Part shown: positions 33,009-40,824 of the stretch, one piece after another | Position numbering within the stretch: the first letter of the stretch is position 1 | Layout: each line of letters opens with the position of its first letter | NCBI GenBank assembly: GCA_017302335.1 | Contig: JAFLCT010000010.1 | Span: 1-41,509 of the forward strand | Direction: 5' to 3' | From: Caulobacterales bacterium | GTDB taxonomy: Bacteria > Pseudomonadota > Alphaproteobacteria > Caulobacterales > Caulobacteraceae | DNA: 41,509 nt | Position numbers and translations under genes: made by a program | The notes under the pieces: model-generated | Told to the model about the DNA's origin: nothing | Seen by the model: only the letters and a program-made list of their open reading frames with translations | The model's database searches: none

Positions 33009-35531
33009 TCAATCGTGACTGTAGGCGTCGTAACGGCCGTCGCGCGCCAGATTGCCGAAGCGGGTGGTGTCGGCGTCGAACGACAGTTTGACCGTGCCGA
33101 TCGGACCGTGGCGCTGTTTGCCGATGATGACCTCGGCCACGTGCTGCAACTGATCCATGTCCTGCTGCCACTTCAGGTGCTCTTCAGAGCCTTCGCGCGG
33201 TTCGGCGCGACCCAGGTAGTAGGCTTCGCGATAGACGAACATCACGCAGTCGGCGTCCTGCTCGATCGAGCCGGATTCGCGCAGGTCGGACAGTTGCGGC
33301 CGCTTGTCCTCGCGGGACTCGACCTGACGGCTGAGCTGCGACAGGGCGATGATCGGTACGGACAGTTCTTTCGCCAGGGCCTTCAGCCCGCCGGTGATCT
33401 CGGACACCTCCTGCACCCGGTTCTTCTGGCTGTTCGAATCGCCGGTGGTGACCAGTTGCAGATAGTCGACGATGATCAGGTCCAGACCATGCTCCATCCG
33501 CTTCAGGCGGCGGGCGCGGGCGGCCAGTTTGGAGATCGACAGACCGCCGGTGGCGTCGATGTACAGGGGGCTTTCGCCGATCTCGACGGCGGCGTCGCGG
33601 ATGCGGCCGAAATCGGTGGCGTCGATCTCGCCCTTGCGCAACTTGTCGGACGACACGCCCGAGGCGTCGGCCAGGATGCGCATGGCCAACTGTTCGGCGC
33701 TCATTTCCAGCGAATAGAAGGCGACCACCCCGCCCGACCGGGTCTTGCGCCCCTCGGGCGTCGGCTCCCAGGTGTAGTTGCGGGCGATGTTGAAGGCGAT
33801 GTTGGTGGCCAGGGCGGTGTTGTGGGTGACGATGAAATCGTCCGTGACATAGGTGCGATCAGGGTGCGTTACAGCGATACATTGCGCCTGGGCCATGCGG
33901 CTCGGTTCGATGGAGGCAAAGGTGATGCGTTTCTGTCGCCGCCTTTCGACCAGCCTGGATCGCTTTCTTTCCAGCCCCGCGAACAACGAAGCGTCGGAAT
34001 GCTGGATGTTGCAGACATAGGCGCCCAGCCCCTGCCGACGCTCGCCCTTGTATGCGTAGGTCGTAGGCTTGGCCGCGATCGTGCACACTCCGCCAAGAGA
34101 GCGAACCAGGACTTGGACGTCGGCGGCCAGGCGTTCGCTTGAAGTGCAGAACCGCAGACTCCCCCACCGTTCGACCCAACCATCCGTGTCGATCAGGCCC
34201 CGAAGGAGCGCCAGACGATCCGCGCGCGACGCCTTGAGGTATGGGGCGGGAATGAATTTGGCCTCGCTTCGCACATCCCAAAGTCCCAGCCCGATCAAGG
34301 CGTCTTTGAGCGGGTTCGGCGAAACGCCCTGAACGCCCTTTTTGCGGTGCGGTGCGGATTGAACGATACGATGATCGTATCCGCCCGCTGCGCGAACCGC
34401 GAAATCCGTGCCCAGACGGGCCTCCATCTCTTCGAGCATTGATGCGTCGGCGCTCGAAAAAACAGCCGAACCGCCTGACAATTTCGCATCGCCGATAAGC
34501 GCCCCAAGGACCCAAGGGTCGACTGGAAGAGCCGCATCGGAGCCAAAATCGCCCAGGAAGGGATCGATCCAAAGTCGTCCGCGATACCTGATGCGCGTCA
34601 GTTTTTCGGCGATGTCGCCCGTACTCAGAACCCTCGGTTGCCGCCAACCTCGGAAATGAACGCGCCAGAGATGTTCCGCACAGCATTCCGTGCTGCGGCC
34701 ATCCGAGAAGGTCACGCGGAATATCTGTTTGGATCCTTGCGGGAAAACCCCGCTGATCATGGAGGTGCGCCCATCGTGCGAGGCGAGGCGATCCCCCAGT
34801 CGCAGGTCGCCCATGAGTTTCCAGCCGCCCTCGGTCAAAACCTTGGCGTCGAGCGGCTGCGCCTTACCCATCGACGGGCGGCCCGCCAGGATCAGCAGAT
34901 CGGACGGGTGCAGGCCGCCCAGCTTCTGGTCCAGGTCGTCCAGGGCCGTGGCCAGGCCGGCCAGCTTGCCGTCGCGCTGATAGGCTTCGCCCGCCATTTC
35001 CACGGCGCCGGCCAGGGCGGCCGAAAAACTGACGAAGCCCGAGGACGGGGCGCCGGTTTCGGCCAGGTTGTAGAGCGACTGTTCCGCCTGCTCGATCTTG
35101 TCCAGCGCCTGGGTCTCTGGGTCGGGCGCATCCTTGATGATGTCGCCGCCGATGCGGATCAGGTCGCGGCGCAGGGCCAGATCATAGACCAGGCGCGCAT
35201 AGTCGGGCGCATTGGCCGCGGGCGGGGCGCGGTCGACCAGATCGGCCAGGTAGCGCAGGCCGCCGAACTCCTGGAAGGCCGGGTCCTGCTTGAACCGCTC
35301 CATCAGGATGGCGGGGTCGGCCAACAGACCCTGGCGGATGTGATCCTCGATCGCATCGAACAGGCGCTGGTGGAACGGCTCGTAAAAATGGGCGCCGCGC
35401 AGGCGATCCGACAGGCGCTCGAACACCGCGTTGTCGAACATCAGGGCGCCCAGCAACGCCTGCTCCGCCTCCAGGTTGTGGGGCATCGAGGGAATGGAGG
35501 TGGCGTCAGCGAAGGTCGACACGGCGTTCAT
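33009..35531 (-). CDS. dnaB: Replicative DNA helicase DnaB containing an intein
   Basis: An 840-residue precursor; removing the 348-residue intein (224-571) leaves a 492-residue helicase, the usual size. The N-extein has the DnaB N-terminal domain (MPHNLEAEQALLGALMFDN) and the start of the RecA-like core, ending GRPSMGK (Walker A, 217-223). The C-extein resumes TALATNIAFN and continues with EMSAEQLAMRILA, LDLIIVDYLQLV (Walker B), LSQLSRQVESREDKRPQLSDLRESGSIEQDADCV and the arginine-finger region. DnaB is the replication-fork helicase, so splicing should be essential: the P-loop is split until it occurs. It heads the dnaB-alr-radA-cvpA-purF run. Confidence 0.95.
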   Translation of the reverse strand: MNAVSTFADATSIPSMPHNLEAEQALLGALMFDNAVFERLSDRLRGAHFYEPFHQRLFDAIEDHIRQGLLADPAILMERFKQDPAFQEFGGLRYLADLVDRAPPAANAPDYARLVYDLALRRDLIRIGGDIIKDAPDPETQALDKIEQAEQSLYNLAETGAPSSGFVSFSAALAGAVEMAGEAYQRDGKLAGLATALDDLDQKLGGLHPSDLLILAGRPSMGKAQPLDAKVLTEGGWKLMGDLRLGDRLASHDGRTSMISGVFPQGSKQIFRVTFSDGRSTECCAEHLWRVHFRGWRQPRVLSTGDIAEKLTRIRYRGRLWIDPFLGDFGSDAALPVDPWVLGALIGDAKLSGGSAVFSSADASMLEEMEARLGTDFAVRAAGGYDHRIVQSAPHRKKGVQGVSPNPLKDALIGLGLWDVRSEAKFIPAPYLKASRADRLALLRGLIDTDGWVERWGSLRFCTSSERLAADVQVLVRSLGGVCTIAAKPTTYAYKGERRQGLGAYVCNIQHSDASLFAGLERKRSRLVERRRQKRITFASIEPSRMAQAQCIAVTHPDRTYVTDDFIVTHNTALATNIAFNIARNYTWEPTPEGRKTRSGGVVAFYSLEMSAEQLAMRILADASGVSSDKLRKGEIDATDFGRIRDAAVEIGESPLYIDATGGLSISKLAARARRLKRMEHGLDLIIVDYLQLVTTGDSNSQKNRVQEVSEITGGLKALAKELSVPIIALSQLSRQVESREDKRPQLSDLRESGSIEQDADCVMFVYREAYYLGRAEPREGSEEHLKWQQDMDQLQHVAEVIIGKQRHGPIGTVKLSFDADTTRFGNLARDGRYDAYSHD
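33819..34862 (-). other. In-frame class 3-type intein with LAGLIDADG endonuclease in dnaB
   Basis: A 348-residue insertion starts AQPLDAKVLT and ends VTHN before extein Thr. Position 1 is Ala, not Cys or Ser, so the standard first step is impossible. Trp66 in block B (AEHLW, with His64), Cys328 in block F (QCIAVTHPDRTYV) and Thr346 in block G (VTHN) form the Trp-Cys-Thr signature of class 3 inteins, which use the block F Cys as first nucleophile. Between them, LGALIGDAKLSG (119-130) and LLRGLIDTDG (219-228) are two LAGLIDADG helices whose Asp residues are kept, so the homing endonuclease may be active. The insertion point, right after the Walker A Lys, is a known DnaB intein site. Confidence 0.92.
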
Positions 35532-35621
35532 GGCTTAACCCTTTGCCCATGCCGTCGCGTCTGCGCCAGTCGAGGCGGCGGGTTCCGGGGGACAATTCGC
35601 CGACAGGCTGTGGGCAAGGTC

Positions 35622-35647
35622 GGCGGCGCGGGGTGAGCCGCGCCGCC
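35622..35647 (-). terminator. Probable terminator of the TonB receptor gene
   Basis: GGCGGCGCGG-GGTGAG-CCGCGCCGCC is a perfect 10-bp GC stem with 6-nt loop, 21 nt downstream of the receptor stop and before dnaB. No strong T-tract follows. Confidence 0.55.
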
Positions 35648-35668
35648 GCCTTCACGCCACGCTCGTCG

Positions 35669-38101
35669 TCACCAGGACAGGGTCAGACGCGCATAGCCGT
35701 AGCGACCGTTGAAGCCGAACGGCGAATAGTAGGGGAAGCCGAGCACGCCATTGCTGTTCAGAGGGGCCGGAACGTAATCGGGGTATTCATCGAAGACGTT
35801 GTCGACCCCAACAGACAGGGTCACGGTCTGGGTCGCCCGCCACCGGCCTTCCAGATCCACCACGGTCTTGGCGCCCGTGGAATAGTCGTTCGCCGCCACC
35901 GTCGCGGGTTGAAGCACGTCGCCATAGTGGGTGACGCGGACAGTGGCGCCGAGGCGATCACCGCGCCAGTCCGTCGAAAACACCGCCTTCTCGCCGGGCG
36001 CGCCCTGTTGCAGGGTCTCGACCCGGTTGCGCGCGAACAGGGTCGGCGCCGGGCTTAGCCCGCCGGTATTGGCAGGGACGCGGGTGACCTCGGTGTCGCT
36101 GACATTGCCCGCCAGGGTGAAATCGAAATCGCCCAGCCTTTCGGTGCTCAGACGGTAGCGCGCGACCAGGTCCACGCCCTGGGTGGTGACGTCCACGCCG
36201 TTGAGGAAGAAGCGCGCCGCTTGCACGCCGAACGGGTCGAGCAGAGAGGCGACCTGTCCGCTGAAGCTGCGGTTGATCAGCTCGGACAGGGCGATCTGGT
36301 CTTCGATGTCGATGTGGTAGGCGTCGATCGTCAGGTCGAGCGCGCCGACCCGCAAGATCGCGCCCAGCGACAGATTGACCGAGGTCTCCGGCTTGAGCGG
36401 GCGAGCGCCCAGCGCGGCCGCGACTCGGCTGGTGGCCGGGAAGGTTCCGGTCTCGACCACCGCGCCGCTCTGGATCACCGAGGAGGTCGAGGTGAAATAG
36501 CTCTGTTGCAGGGAGGGGGCGCGGAAGCCGGTCGAGACCGTGCCTCTGATCGCCAGCTCCGGCGTGACCTCATAGCGCGCCGACAGCTTGCCGGTCGTGG
36601 TTCGGCCGAAGTCGGAATAGTTCTCCAACCGCAAGGCCCCGGCGATGCGGAAACGGTCGCTGACGGGGATTTCCACGTCGGCATAGGCGCTGAACGCCGT
36701 GCGGTCCTCATCGACCGCATTGGAGGGTTGCAGGCCCACGAAGCCCTGGGCGCCCCCCGCCAGGGCGGTGTTGACGCCGAGCGGACCTCGGTTCCAGGAT
36801 TCCGGCTGGCCCGCCTGGATCTCATAGGTCTCGCGCCGCGCCTCGAGGCCCCAACTGAACACCAACGGCTCGCTGCGGCCGATGTCGAACTCACGCGAGA
36901 GGTCCGCGCCCAGCACGACCTGATCATAGATCAGGGCGCCGGCGTCGAAACGGGTCGGCGAAGCGGCGCCGTAGGTGGCGTTCAGCGAGCGTTCGGTGCG
37001 CAGGCCCAGGGCGTTGCGGCCATAGACGAGGCTGATGTCGGCGTTCCATTCGCCGACCTGGCCGCGCACGCCCCCCGCCGCAGACAGGTCGCGGCTGTTG
37101 ACGGCGATCAGCGGCAGGAAGCCGTCGGGATAGATGGCCGCGACGTTGTTGACGTTGTTGGACAGCCGGGGGAAGGCGGCGCTTTCGCTGTCACGGTCCT
37201 GATAGCCCAGCCAGCCATAGGTCTCCCAGCCGTTCGCCAGCGGTTTGCCGGCGTTGACGAAGGCGGTCCACTGCTGGACCTCGGGGTCGCCCAGGCGTGC
37301 GGTCACCCGGCCTGCGGCGGCGGGACGGGGATCATAGTCCGAACGGCCGGTGGGTTCGCGGCTCAGATACTCGCCCGAGACCGTCAGAAAGCCGTCCGAA
37401 CCCAGGGCGAACCCCTGCCAGAGAGAGCCGGTGATCGTGCGTCCGTCGGTCTCGTCGCGTCGGCCGCGCGCGGTTTCGACCGTCGTGACGTACTGGCCGT
37501 AGGTCACGCTGGCGCCCCCGCCCGAGGCGGCCTCGCGCAGGCGCAGGTTGACCACGCCCGCGATGGCGTCCGAGCCGTATTGAGCCGAGGCGCCGTCACG
37601 CAGCACTTCGACGCGATCGACGGCGCCGGTGGGGATGGCGTTCAGATCGACCGCCGATGAACCGCGCCCGACCGAGCCGTTGACATTGACCAGGGCCGAG
37701 GCGTGGCGGCGCGTACCATTCACCAGCACCAGGGTCTGGTCGGGCGAGAGACCCCTCAGGGTGGCGGGGCGGATGGAGTCCGTGCCGTCGGTGGCCGACG
37801 GGCGGGGGAAGTTGATCGACGGCACGGTCTGGGCCAGGGCCGTCGCGAACTCCGTGGTTCCCCGATTGCGCAGGGTCTCGGCGGTGATCACATCCACCGG
37901 GGCCAGGGAGTCCAGGCGTGAGCGGTTGGGCGCCCGGGTGCCGGTGACGATGACGTCGTCGATGACGGCGTCCTTGTCGCCTTGGGGCGACGGGTTCTGG
38001 GCTGCCGGGGTTTGAGCCAGGGCGGTTCCGGCCAGGAGCAGGGCGGAGGCGGAGACGCCGCCGAACAGGGTGGCGCGGGCGGCGAAAAGGACGCGGTTCA
38101 T
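35669..38101 (-). CDS. TonB-dependent outer-membrane receptor
   Basis: An 810-residue outer-membrane transporter. Signal peptide (LFGGVSASALLLAGTALAQ), TonB box region DAVIDDVIVTGTR, plug domain with the usual LRGLSPDQTLVLVNG, SVGRGSSAVDLNAIP and VEVLRDGASAQYGSDAIAGVVN, then a 22-strand barrel with many RAxxxxENYSDFG and FRAPSLQQSY signatures, and a terminal aromatic residue (LTLSW). It starts at ATG 38101-38099, about 290 nt downstream of a SAM-I riboswitch on the same strand, so the ligand may be methionine-related; that is inference. The receptor gene lies between rplI and dnaB, which are usually close together in this group. Confidence 0.93.
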   Translation of the reverse strand: MNRVLFAARATLFGGVSASALLLAGTALAQTPAAQNPSPQGDKDAVIDDVIVTGTRAPNRSRLDSLAPVDVITAETLRNRGTTEFATALAQTVPSINFPRPSATDGTDSIRPATLRGLSPDQTLVLVNGTRRHASALVNVNGSVGRGSSAVDLNAIPTGAVDRVEVLRDGASAQYGSDAIAGVVNLRLREAASGGGASVTYGQYVTTVETARGRRDETDGRTITGSLWQGFALGSDGFLTVSGEYLSREPTGRSDYDPRPAAAGRVTARLGDPEVQQWTAFVNAGKPLANGWETYGWLGYQDRDSESAAFPRLSNNVNNVAAIYPDGFLPLIAVNSRDLSAAGGVRGQVGEWNADISLVYGRNALGLRTERSLNATYGAASPTRFDAGALIYDQVVLGADLSREFDIGRSEPLVFSWGLEARRETYEIQAGQPESWNRGPLGVNTALAGGAQGFVGLQPSNAVDEDRTAFSAYADVEIPVSDRFRIAGALRLENYSDFGRTTTGKLSARYEVTPELAIRGTVSTGFRAPSLQQSYFTSTSSVIQSGAVVETGTFPATSRVAAALGARPLKPETSVNLSLGAILRVGALDLTIDAYHIDIEDQIALSELINRSFSGQVASLLDPFGVQAARFFLNGVDVTTQGVDLVARYRLSTERLGDFDFTLAGNVSDTEVTRVPANTGGLSPAPTLFARNRVETLQQGAPGEKAVFSTDWRGDRLGATVRVTHYGDVLQPATVAANDYSTGAKTVVDLEGRWRATQTVTLSVGVDNVFDEYPDYVPAPLNSNGVLGFPYYSPFGFNGRYGYARLTLSW

Positions 38102-38224
38102 TGTCGTTTCTTGCTTTCATATGGCGCAGGACCTCAGGCGGCGTCGCGCGTGGCGATCACCGGGTCCGGCGGGCTTTGATTGTCGGTTTGGTCAGGTCGG
38201 CGAGACGCCGGGGGTCGGCGGCGT

Positions 38225-38323
38225 TCAGGCCGCGCGACGACATCGCATCCCCGCGCGGCCGCGCGAACGCACGGCGCACGGGCGCAGAGCCTGGAGGGAT
38301 TCGATCATCAGAACGTCACGCAT
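38225..38323 (-). CDS. Short leader-type ORF between SAM riboswitch and TonB receptor
   Basis: 32 codons beginning MRDVLMIESLQALRPCAV and ending in an Arg-rich tail. ATG 38323-38321 has GGGAG 7 nt upstream, a better ribosome site than most short frames. An in-frame ATG lies 6 nt earlier (M-T-M). It lies between the riboswitch and the receptor gene, so it is in the leader mRNA. I cannot assign a family; it could be a leader peptide, a small protein or a remnant of a gene. Confidence 0.4.
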   Translation of the reverse strand: MRDVLMIESLQALRPCAVRSRGRAGMRCRRAA

Positions 38324-38392
38324 GGTCATCTCCCGCTCGCTCGGGAACGCCATCGGTGACAATGGGAGGAAGGCGCGGTCGCGCCCTTGCCT

Positions 38393-38498
38393 CTCATCTG
38401 CCGCGGACCCTGGGGTCCCCGAAGGAGTTGGCACCTTACGGATGGTCCGCAGGTTGCCCTGGCGTCTAAGGGCCTTTCCCTCAGCCAGTCTCGATGAG
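38393..38498 (-). ncRNA. SAM-I (S-box) riboswitch
   Basis: Read on the minus strand: P1 5' strand CTCATCGAGA, then GGCTGAGGGAAAGGCCC (P2 with kink-turn bases), GCCAGGGCAACCTGCGG, AAGGTGCCAACTCC, and closing GCAGATGAG, which pairs with CTCATC of the start. These are the core SAM-I bases in order and spacing. A weak hairpin GGCGC-GACC-GCGCC follows (38373-38386), then TTCC, so control could be by termination or at translation. It should turn downstream genes off when SAM is high. The nearest genes on its strand are the short ORF and the TonB receptor. Confidence 0.92.
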
Positions 38499-38666
38499 CA
38501 GAGGCGATATTGCAGTGCGGCATACGGCGTGGTCAAGCCTGTTCGGCAAAGAAATTCGCGTATGCGGACCCTGTTGCGTGAAACTTCCAGGCAGGGCGCT
38601 GATGCGGGGTGGTTCCGTGCTGTCGCCTGGATCGGCGTCGGTCCCCGTAGGCGGACCCGGCGCGGC

Positions 38667-39053
38667 TCAAGCCCGGCAGGGGTAGCGGTCGGCCATCCAG
38701 GCGCGGAAGCCGTCGGTCACGCTCATCCGGGCGCGGCGGGGCTGGGGGATGGCGTTGAGGAAGGTCAGCAGTTGGCGCGGGTTCAGGCTGATCTTGTCCG
38801 GCGGGCAGGCGGCGGGCGTCCGGCCCGCGGCGCGGGCGGCGCGGATCTCGCCGCCGATGACCCGGAAGGATTCATTGGCTTCGTCGGCCAGGCGGCGGGC
38901 GCTGGGGCGCAGCATGGCGGTCGCGTTCAGGGGAATGCGGTTCGCCTCGGTCACGAAGGCGTCGAGGGTGCGCGCGGGCTGGGCCAGGGCGGCGGGGGGC
39001 GCGCCGACGGCCGCAAGGCTGACGGCCAGGATGAGCGCGATGCGGCGGATCAT
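38667..39053 (-). CDS. Secreted Rap1a/Tai-like protein
   Basis: A 128-residue protein with signal peptide (MIRRIALILAVSLAAVGAPPAALAQ). The C-terminal part, ACPPDKISLNPRQLLTFLNAIPQPRRARMSVTDGFRAWMADRYPC, follows the Cys...Cys layout of the Rap1a/Tai family, where C-P-x-G-V-(x)-LxQL and a final (F/Y)PC bracket a disulphide. Some family members are immunity proteins against type VI amidase effectors; many are unassigned. No effector gene is adjacent. ATG 39053-39051 gives the clean signal; an upstream start adds 36 poor residues. It lies after the rplI terminator, on the same strand. Confidence 0.65.
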   Translation of the reverse strand: MIRRIALILAVSLAAVGAPPAALAQPARTLDAFVTEANRIPLNATAMLRPSARRLADEANESFRVIGGEIRAARAAGRTPAACPPDKISLNPRQLLTFLNAIPQPRRARMSVTDGFRAWMADRYPCRA

Positions 39054-39120
39054 GATGTCTCCCCTCGTAACTGGCTGAAGCTTCAGTGTAACCGTGGCGG
39101 AATGTGGGCTGGAACGACAA

Positions 39121-39148
39121 GGGGCGCGTCCGTCGCCGGACGCGCCCC
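39121..39148 (-). terminator. Terminator of the rpsF-rpsR-rplI operon
   Basis: GGGGCGCGTCCG-TCGC-CGGACGCGCCCC is a perfect 12-bp stem with a 4-nt loop, 27 nt after the rplI stop, followed on the minus strand by TTGTCGTT. It separates the ribosomal operon from the Rap1a-like gene. Confidence 0.75.
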
Positions 39149-39175
39149 CATCGGATCGCATGACGCGAAGGACGT

Positions 39176-39760
39176 TTACGCCTCTTCGCCCAGACCGTCC
39201 TGCTGACCGGCGCCGCCGGCCAGCATATCGGCGGCGGCTTCCTCAGCGGCCGCGCGCTCTTGCGAGAACTGCGCGGCGATGACGTCTTCGCCCTTGGCCT
39301 GACGCTCGGCTTCTTCGGCCGAGCGGGCGATGTTGATCTTGACCTTGGCGGTGACCTCGGCGTGCAGGCGGACCGGCACTTCGTGGACGCCCAGGGTCTT
39401 GATCGCGGTGTTCAGAACCACCTGCGAACGCTCGACCTTGCCGCCTTCGGCCTGGATGGCCTCGGCGACGTCGCGGCCGGCGACCGAGCCGTACAGTTGG
39501 CCCGTCTCGCCCGCCTGGCGGATCATGACGTAGGTCTGGCCGTCGATCTTGTCGGCGACCTTCTGAGCCTCGGCCTTGTTCTTCTCGTTGCGGGCCTCGA
39601 TGGCGGCGCGCTCGACTTCGAAGGCCTTCAGGTTGGCGCTGGTGGCGCGACGAGCCTTGTCGCGCGGCAGCAGGAAGTTGCGGGCGAAGCCGTCCTTGAC
39701 GGTGACGACGTCGCCGATGGCGCCGAGGTTCTCGACGCGTTCAAGCAGAACGACCTTCAT
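39176..39760 (-). CDS. rplI: 50S ribosomal protein L9
   Basis: A 194-residue large-subunit protein. The N-terminal domain is typical: [36 protein letters not shown]. The long central helix ([26 protein letters not shown]) links to the C-terminal rRNA-binding domain ([36 protein letters not shown]). It then has an extension of about 40 Ala/Glu-rich residues beyond the 149 of E. coli, as in many alphaproteobacteria. It starts 1 nt after the rpsR stop, so is translationally linked. It is the last gene of the operon. Confidence 0.97.
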   Translation of the reverse strand: MKVVLLERVENLGAIGDVVTVKDGFARNFLLPRDKARRATSANLKAFEVERAAIEARNEKNKAEAQKVADKIDGQTYVMIRQAGETGQLYGSVAGRDVAEAIQAEGGKVERSQVVLNTAIKTLGVHEVPVRLHAEVTAKVKINIARSAEEAERQAKGEDVIAAQFSQERAAAEEAAADMLAGGAGQQDGLGEEA

Positions 39761-39761
39761 C

Positions 39762-40037
39762 TTACTTCACCACATACGGCAGGAGGGCCAGATAGCGGGC
39801 GCGCTTGATGGCCTTGGCCAGTTCGCGCTGCTTCTTCTGGGAGACGGCGGTGATGCGCGAGGGCACGATCTTGCCGCGTTCGGAGACGTAACGCTGAAGC
39901 AGCTTGACGTCCTTGTAGTCGATCTTGGGCGCATTGGCGCCCGAGAACGGGCACACCTTGCGGCGACGATAGAAGGGGCGACGGGCCGGGCCGGAGCCGA
40001 CCGGAGCGCCCGGGACGGGGGCGTTGGTGTCAGTCAT
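39762..40037 (-). CDS. rpsR: 30S ribosomal protein S18
   Basis: A 91-residue small-subunit protein that pairs with S6 on 16S r[51 protein letters not shown] is the canonical core and the C-terminus [17 protein letters not shown] is typical. Only one Cys of a possible zinc set (VCPF) is present, so this is a non-zinc form. The N-terminal 15 residues ([17 protein letters not shown]) are extra. It lies 11 nt after rpsF. Confidence 0.97.
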   Translation of the reverse strand: MTDTNAPVPGAPVGSGPARRPFYRRRKVCPFSGANAPKIDYKDVKLLQRYVSERGKIVPSRITAVSQKKQRELAKAIKRARYLALLPYVVK

Positions 40038-40048
40038 GATCCAGTTCC

Positions 40049-40435
40049 TCAGGCTTCGGCTTCGACGGCGTCTTCACGCGGGCCGCGTTCACGCTCGCGC
40101 TCGCGTTCCCGCTCGCGGCGGGCCAGGAGCGGCGACAGTTCGAGGTCAAGCTCCTCGACGCGGACGGTCAGCCAGCGCAGGACGTCCTCGTTGATCGACA
40201 GTTGGCGCTCGACCTCGGCCATGGCGGCCGGGGGGGCGTCGACGGCGAGCAGCGAATAGTGCGCCTTGCGGTTCTTCTTGACCCGATAGGTCAGGTTGCG
40301 CAGGCCCCAGTATTCGATCTTGGCGACGGAACCGCCGCCAGCCTCGATCAGGGACTTGATGGTGTCGTTGAGGGCTTCGGCCTGTTGCGCGCTGATATCC
40401 TGGCGCGACATGACCGTGTGCTCGTACAGAGCCAT
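40049..40435 (-). CDS. rpsF: 30S ribosomal protein S6
   Basis: A 128-residue small-subunit protein. [63 protein letters not shown] is the S6 ferredoxin-like fold, followed by IDED-type VLRWLTVRV. The C-terminal tail is unusual: after SPLLARR it runs (RE)5-6 then [11 protein letters not shown], where E. coli has a short Glu-rich tail extended by RimK. ATG 40435 has AGGGAG upstream. It is the first gene of the rpsF-rpsR-rplI operon. Confidence 0.97.
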   Translation of the reverse strand: MALYEHTVMSRQDISAQQAEALNDTIKSLIEAGGGSVAKIEYWGLRNLTYRVKKNRKAHYSLLAVDAPPAAMAEVERQLSINEDVLRWLTVRVEELDLELSPLLARRERERERERERGPREDAVEAEA

Positions 40436-40570
40436 TCGTCATCTCCCTTTGCGGAGGTCGGCGAGATGCGGCCGGGTAAGCCGAACCCCGATGGTTCTCG
40501 ATGCGGCGGACGGGATGTTCCCGCCCCTTTGACGTTCCGCGAAAGAGACCGACGTCCTGGAAAGCGGGCG

Positions 40571-40599
40571 CGTATAGGCGAAAAGGGCCGAAGGGGCAA
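40571..40599 (-). promoter_or_regulatory. Promoter of the rpsF operon
   Basis: On the minus strand TTGCCC and TATACG are separated by exactly 17 bp, a sigma-70-like pair. Transcription should start near 40564, leaving a leader of about 130 nt before rpsF. Such leaders can bind S6:S18 for autoregulation, but I did not identify the motif with confidence. Confidence 0.6.
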
Positions 40600-40824
40600 G
40601 GCGCGGGCGGCGGGGAGTGGACCGGACTCTGAAAAACAGGGTGCAAAAGGTGCAATTCGTACAAACCGGCCGGGGCGGCGGGCGGGGGGAGAGGTGGCGA
40701 TGAGAAAGACCGGCGGGCAGTGTAAGGCAGCCGGGAAGGGGTGAGCGCGAAAAGATTTGGCGCGCGGACGACGGGGCGGAGCCGGGCGCTTGCAACGTGG
40801 GGGCGAAGCGGGTCATCTCGGCCC

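Noticed and set aside
33009..35531. Possibility that the insertion in dnaB is a frameshift or pseudogene
   Set aside because: The frame is open throughout, both extein halves are complete, and intein blocks are intact.
38070..39206. A 378-codon plus-strand frame across the riboswitch region
   Set aside because: It runs antisense to the SAM riboswitch and the Rap1a-like gene and has no domain.
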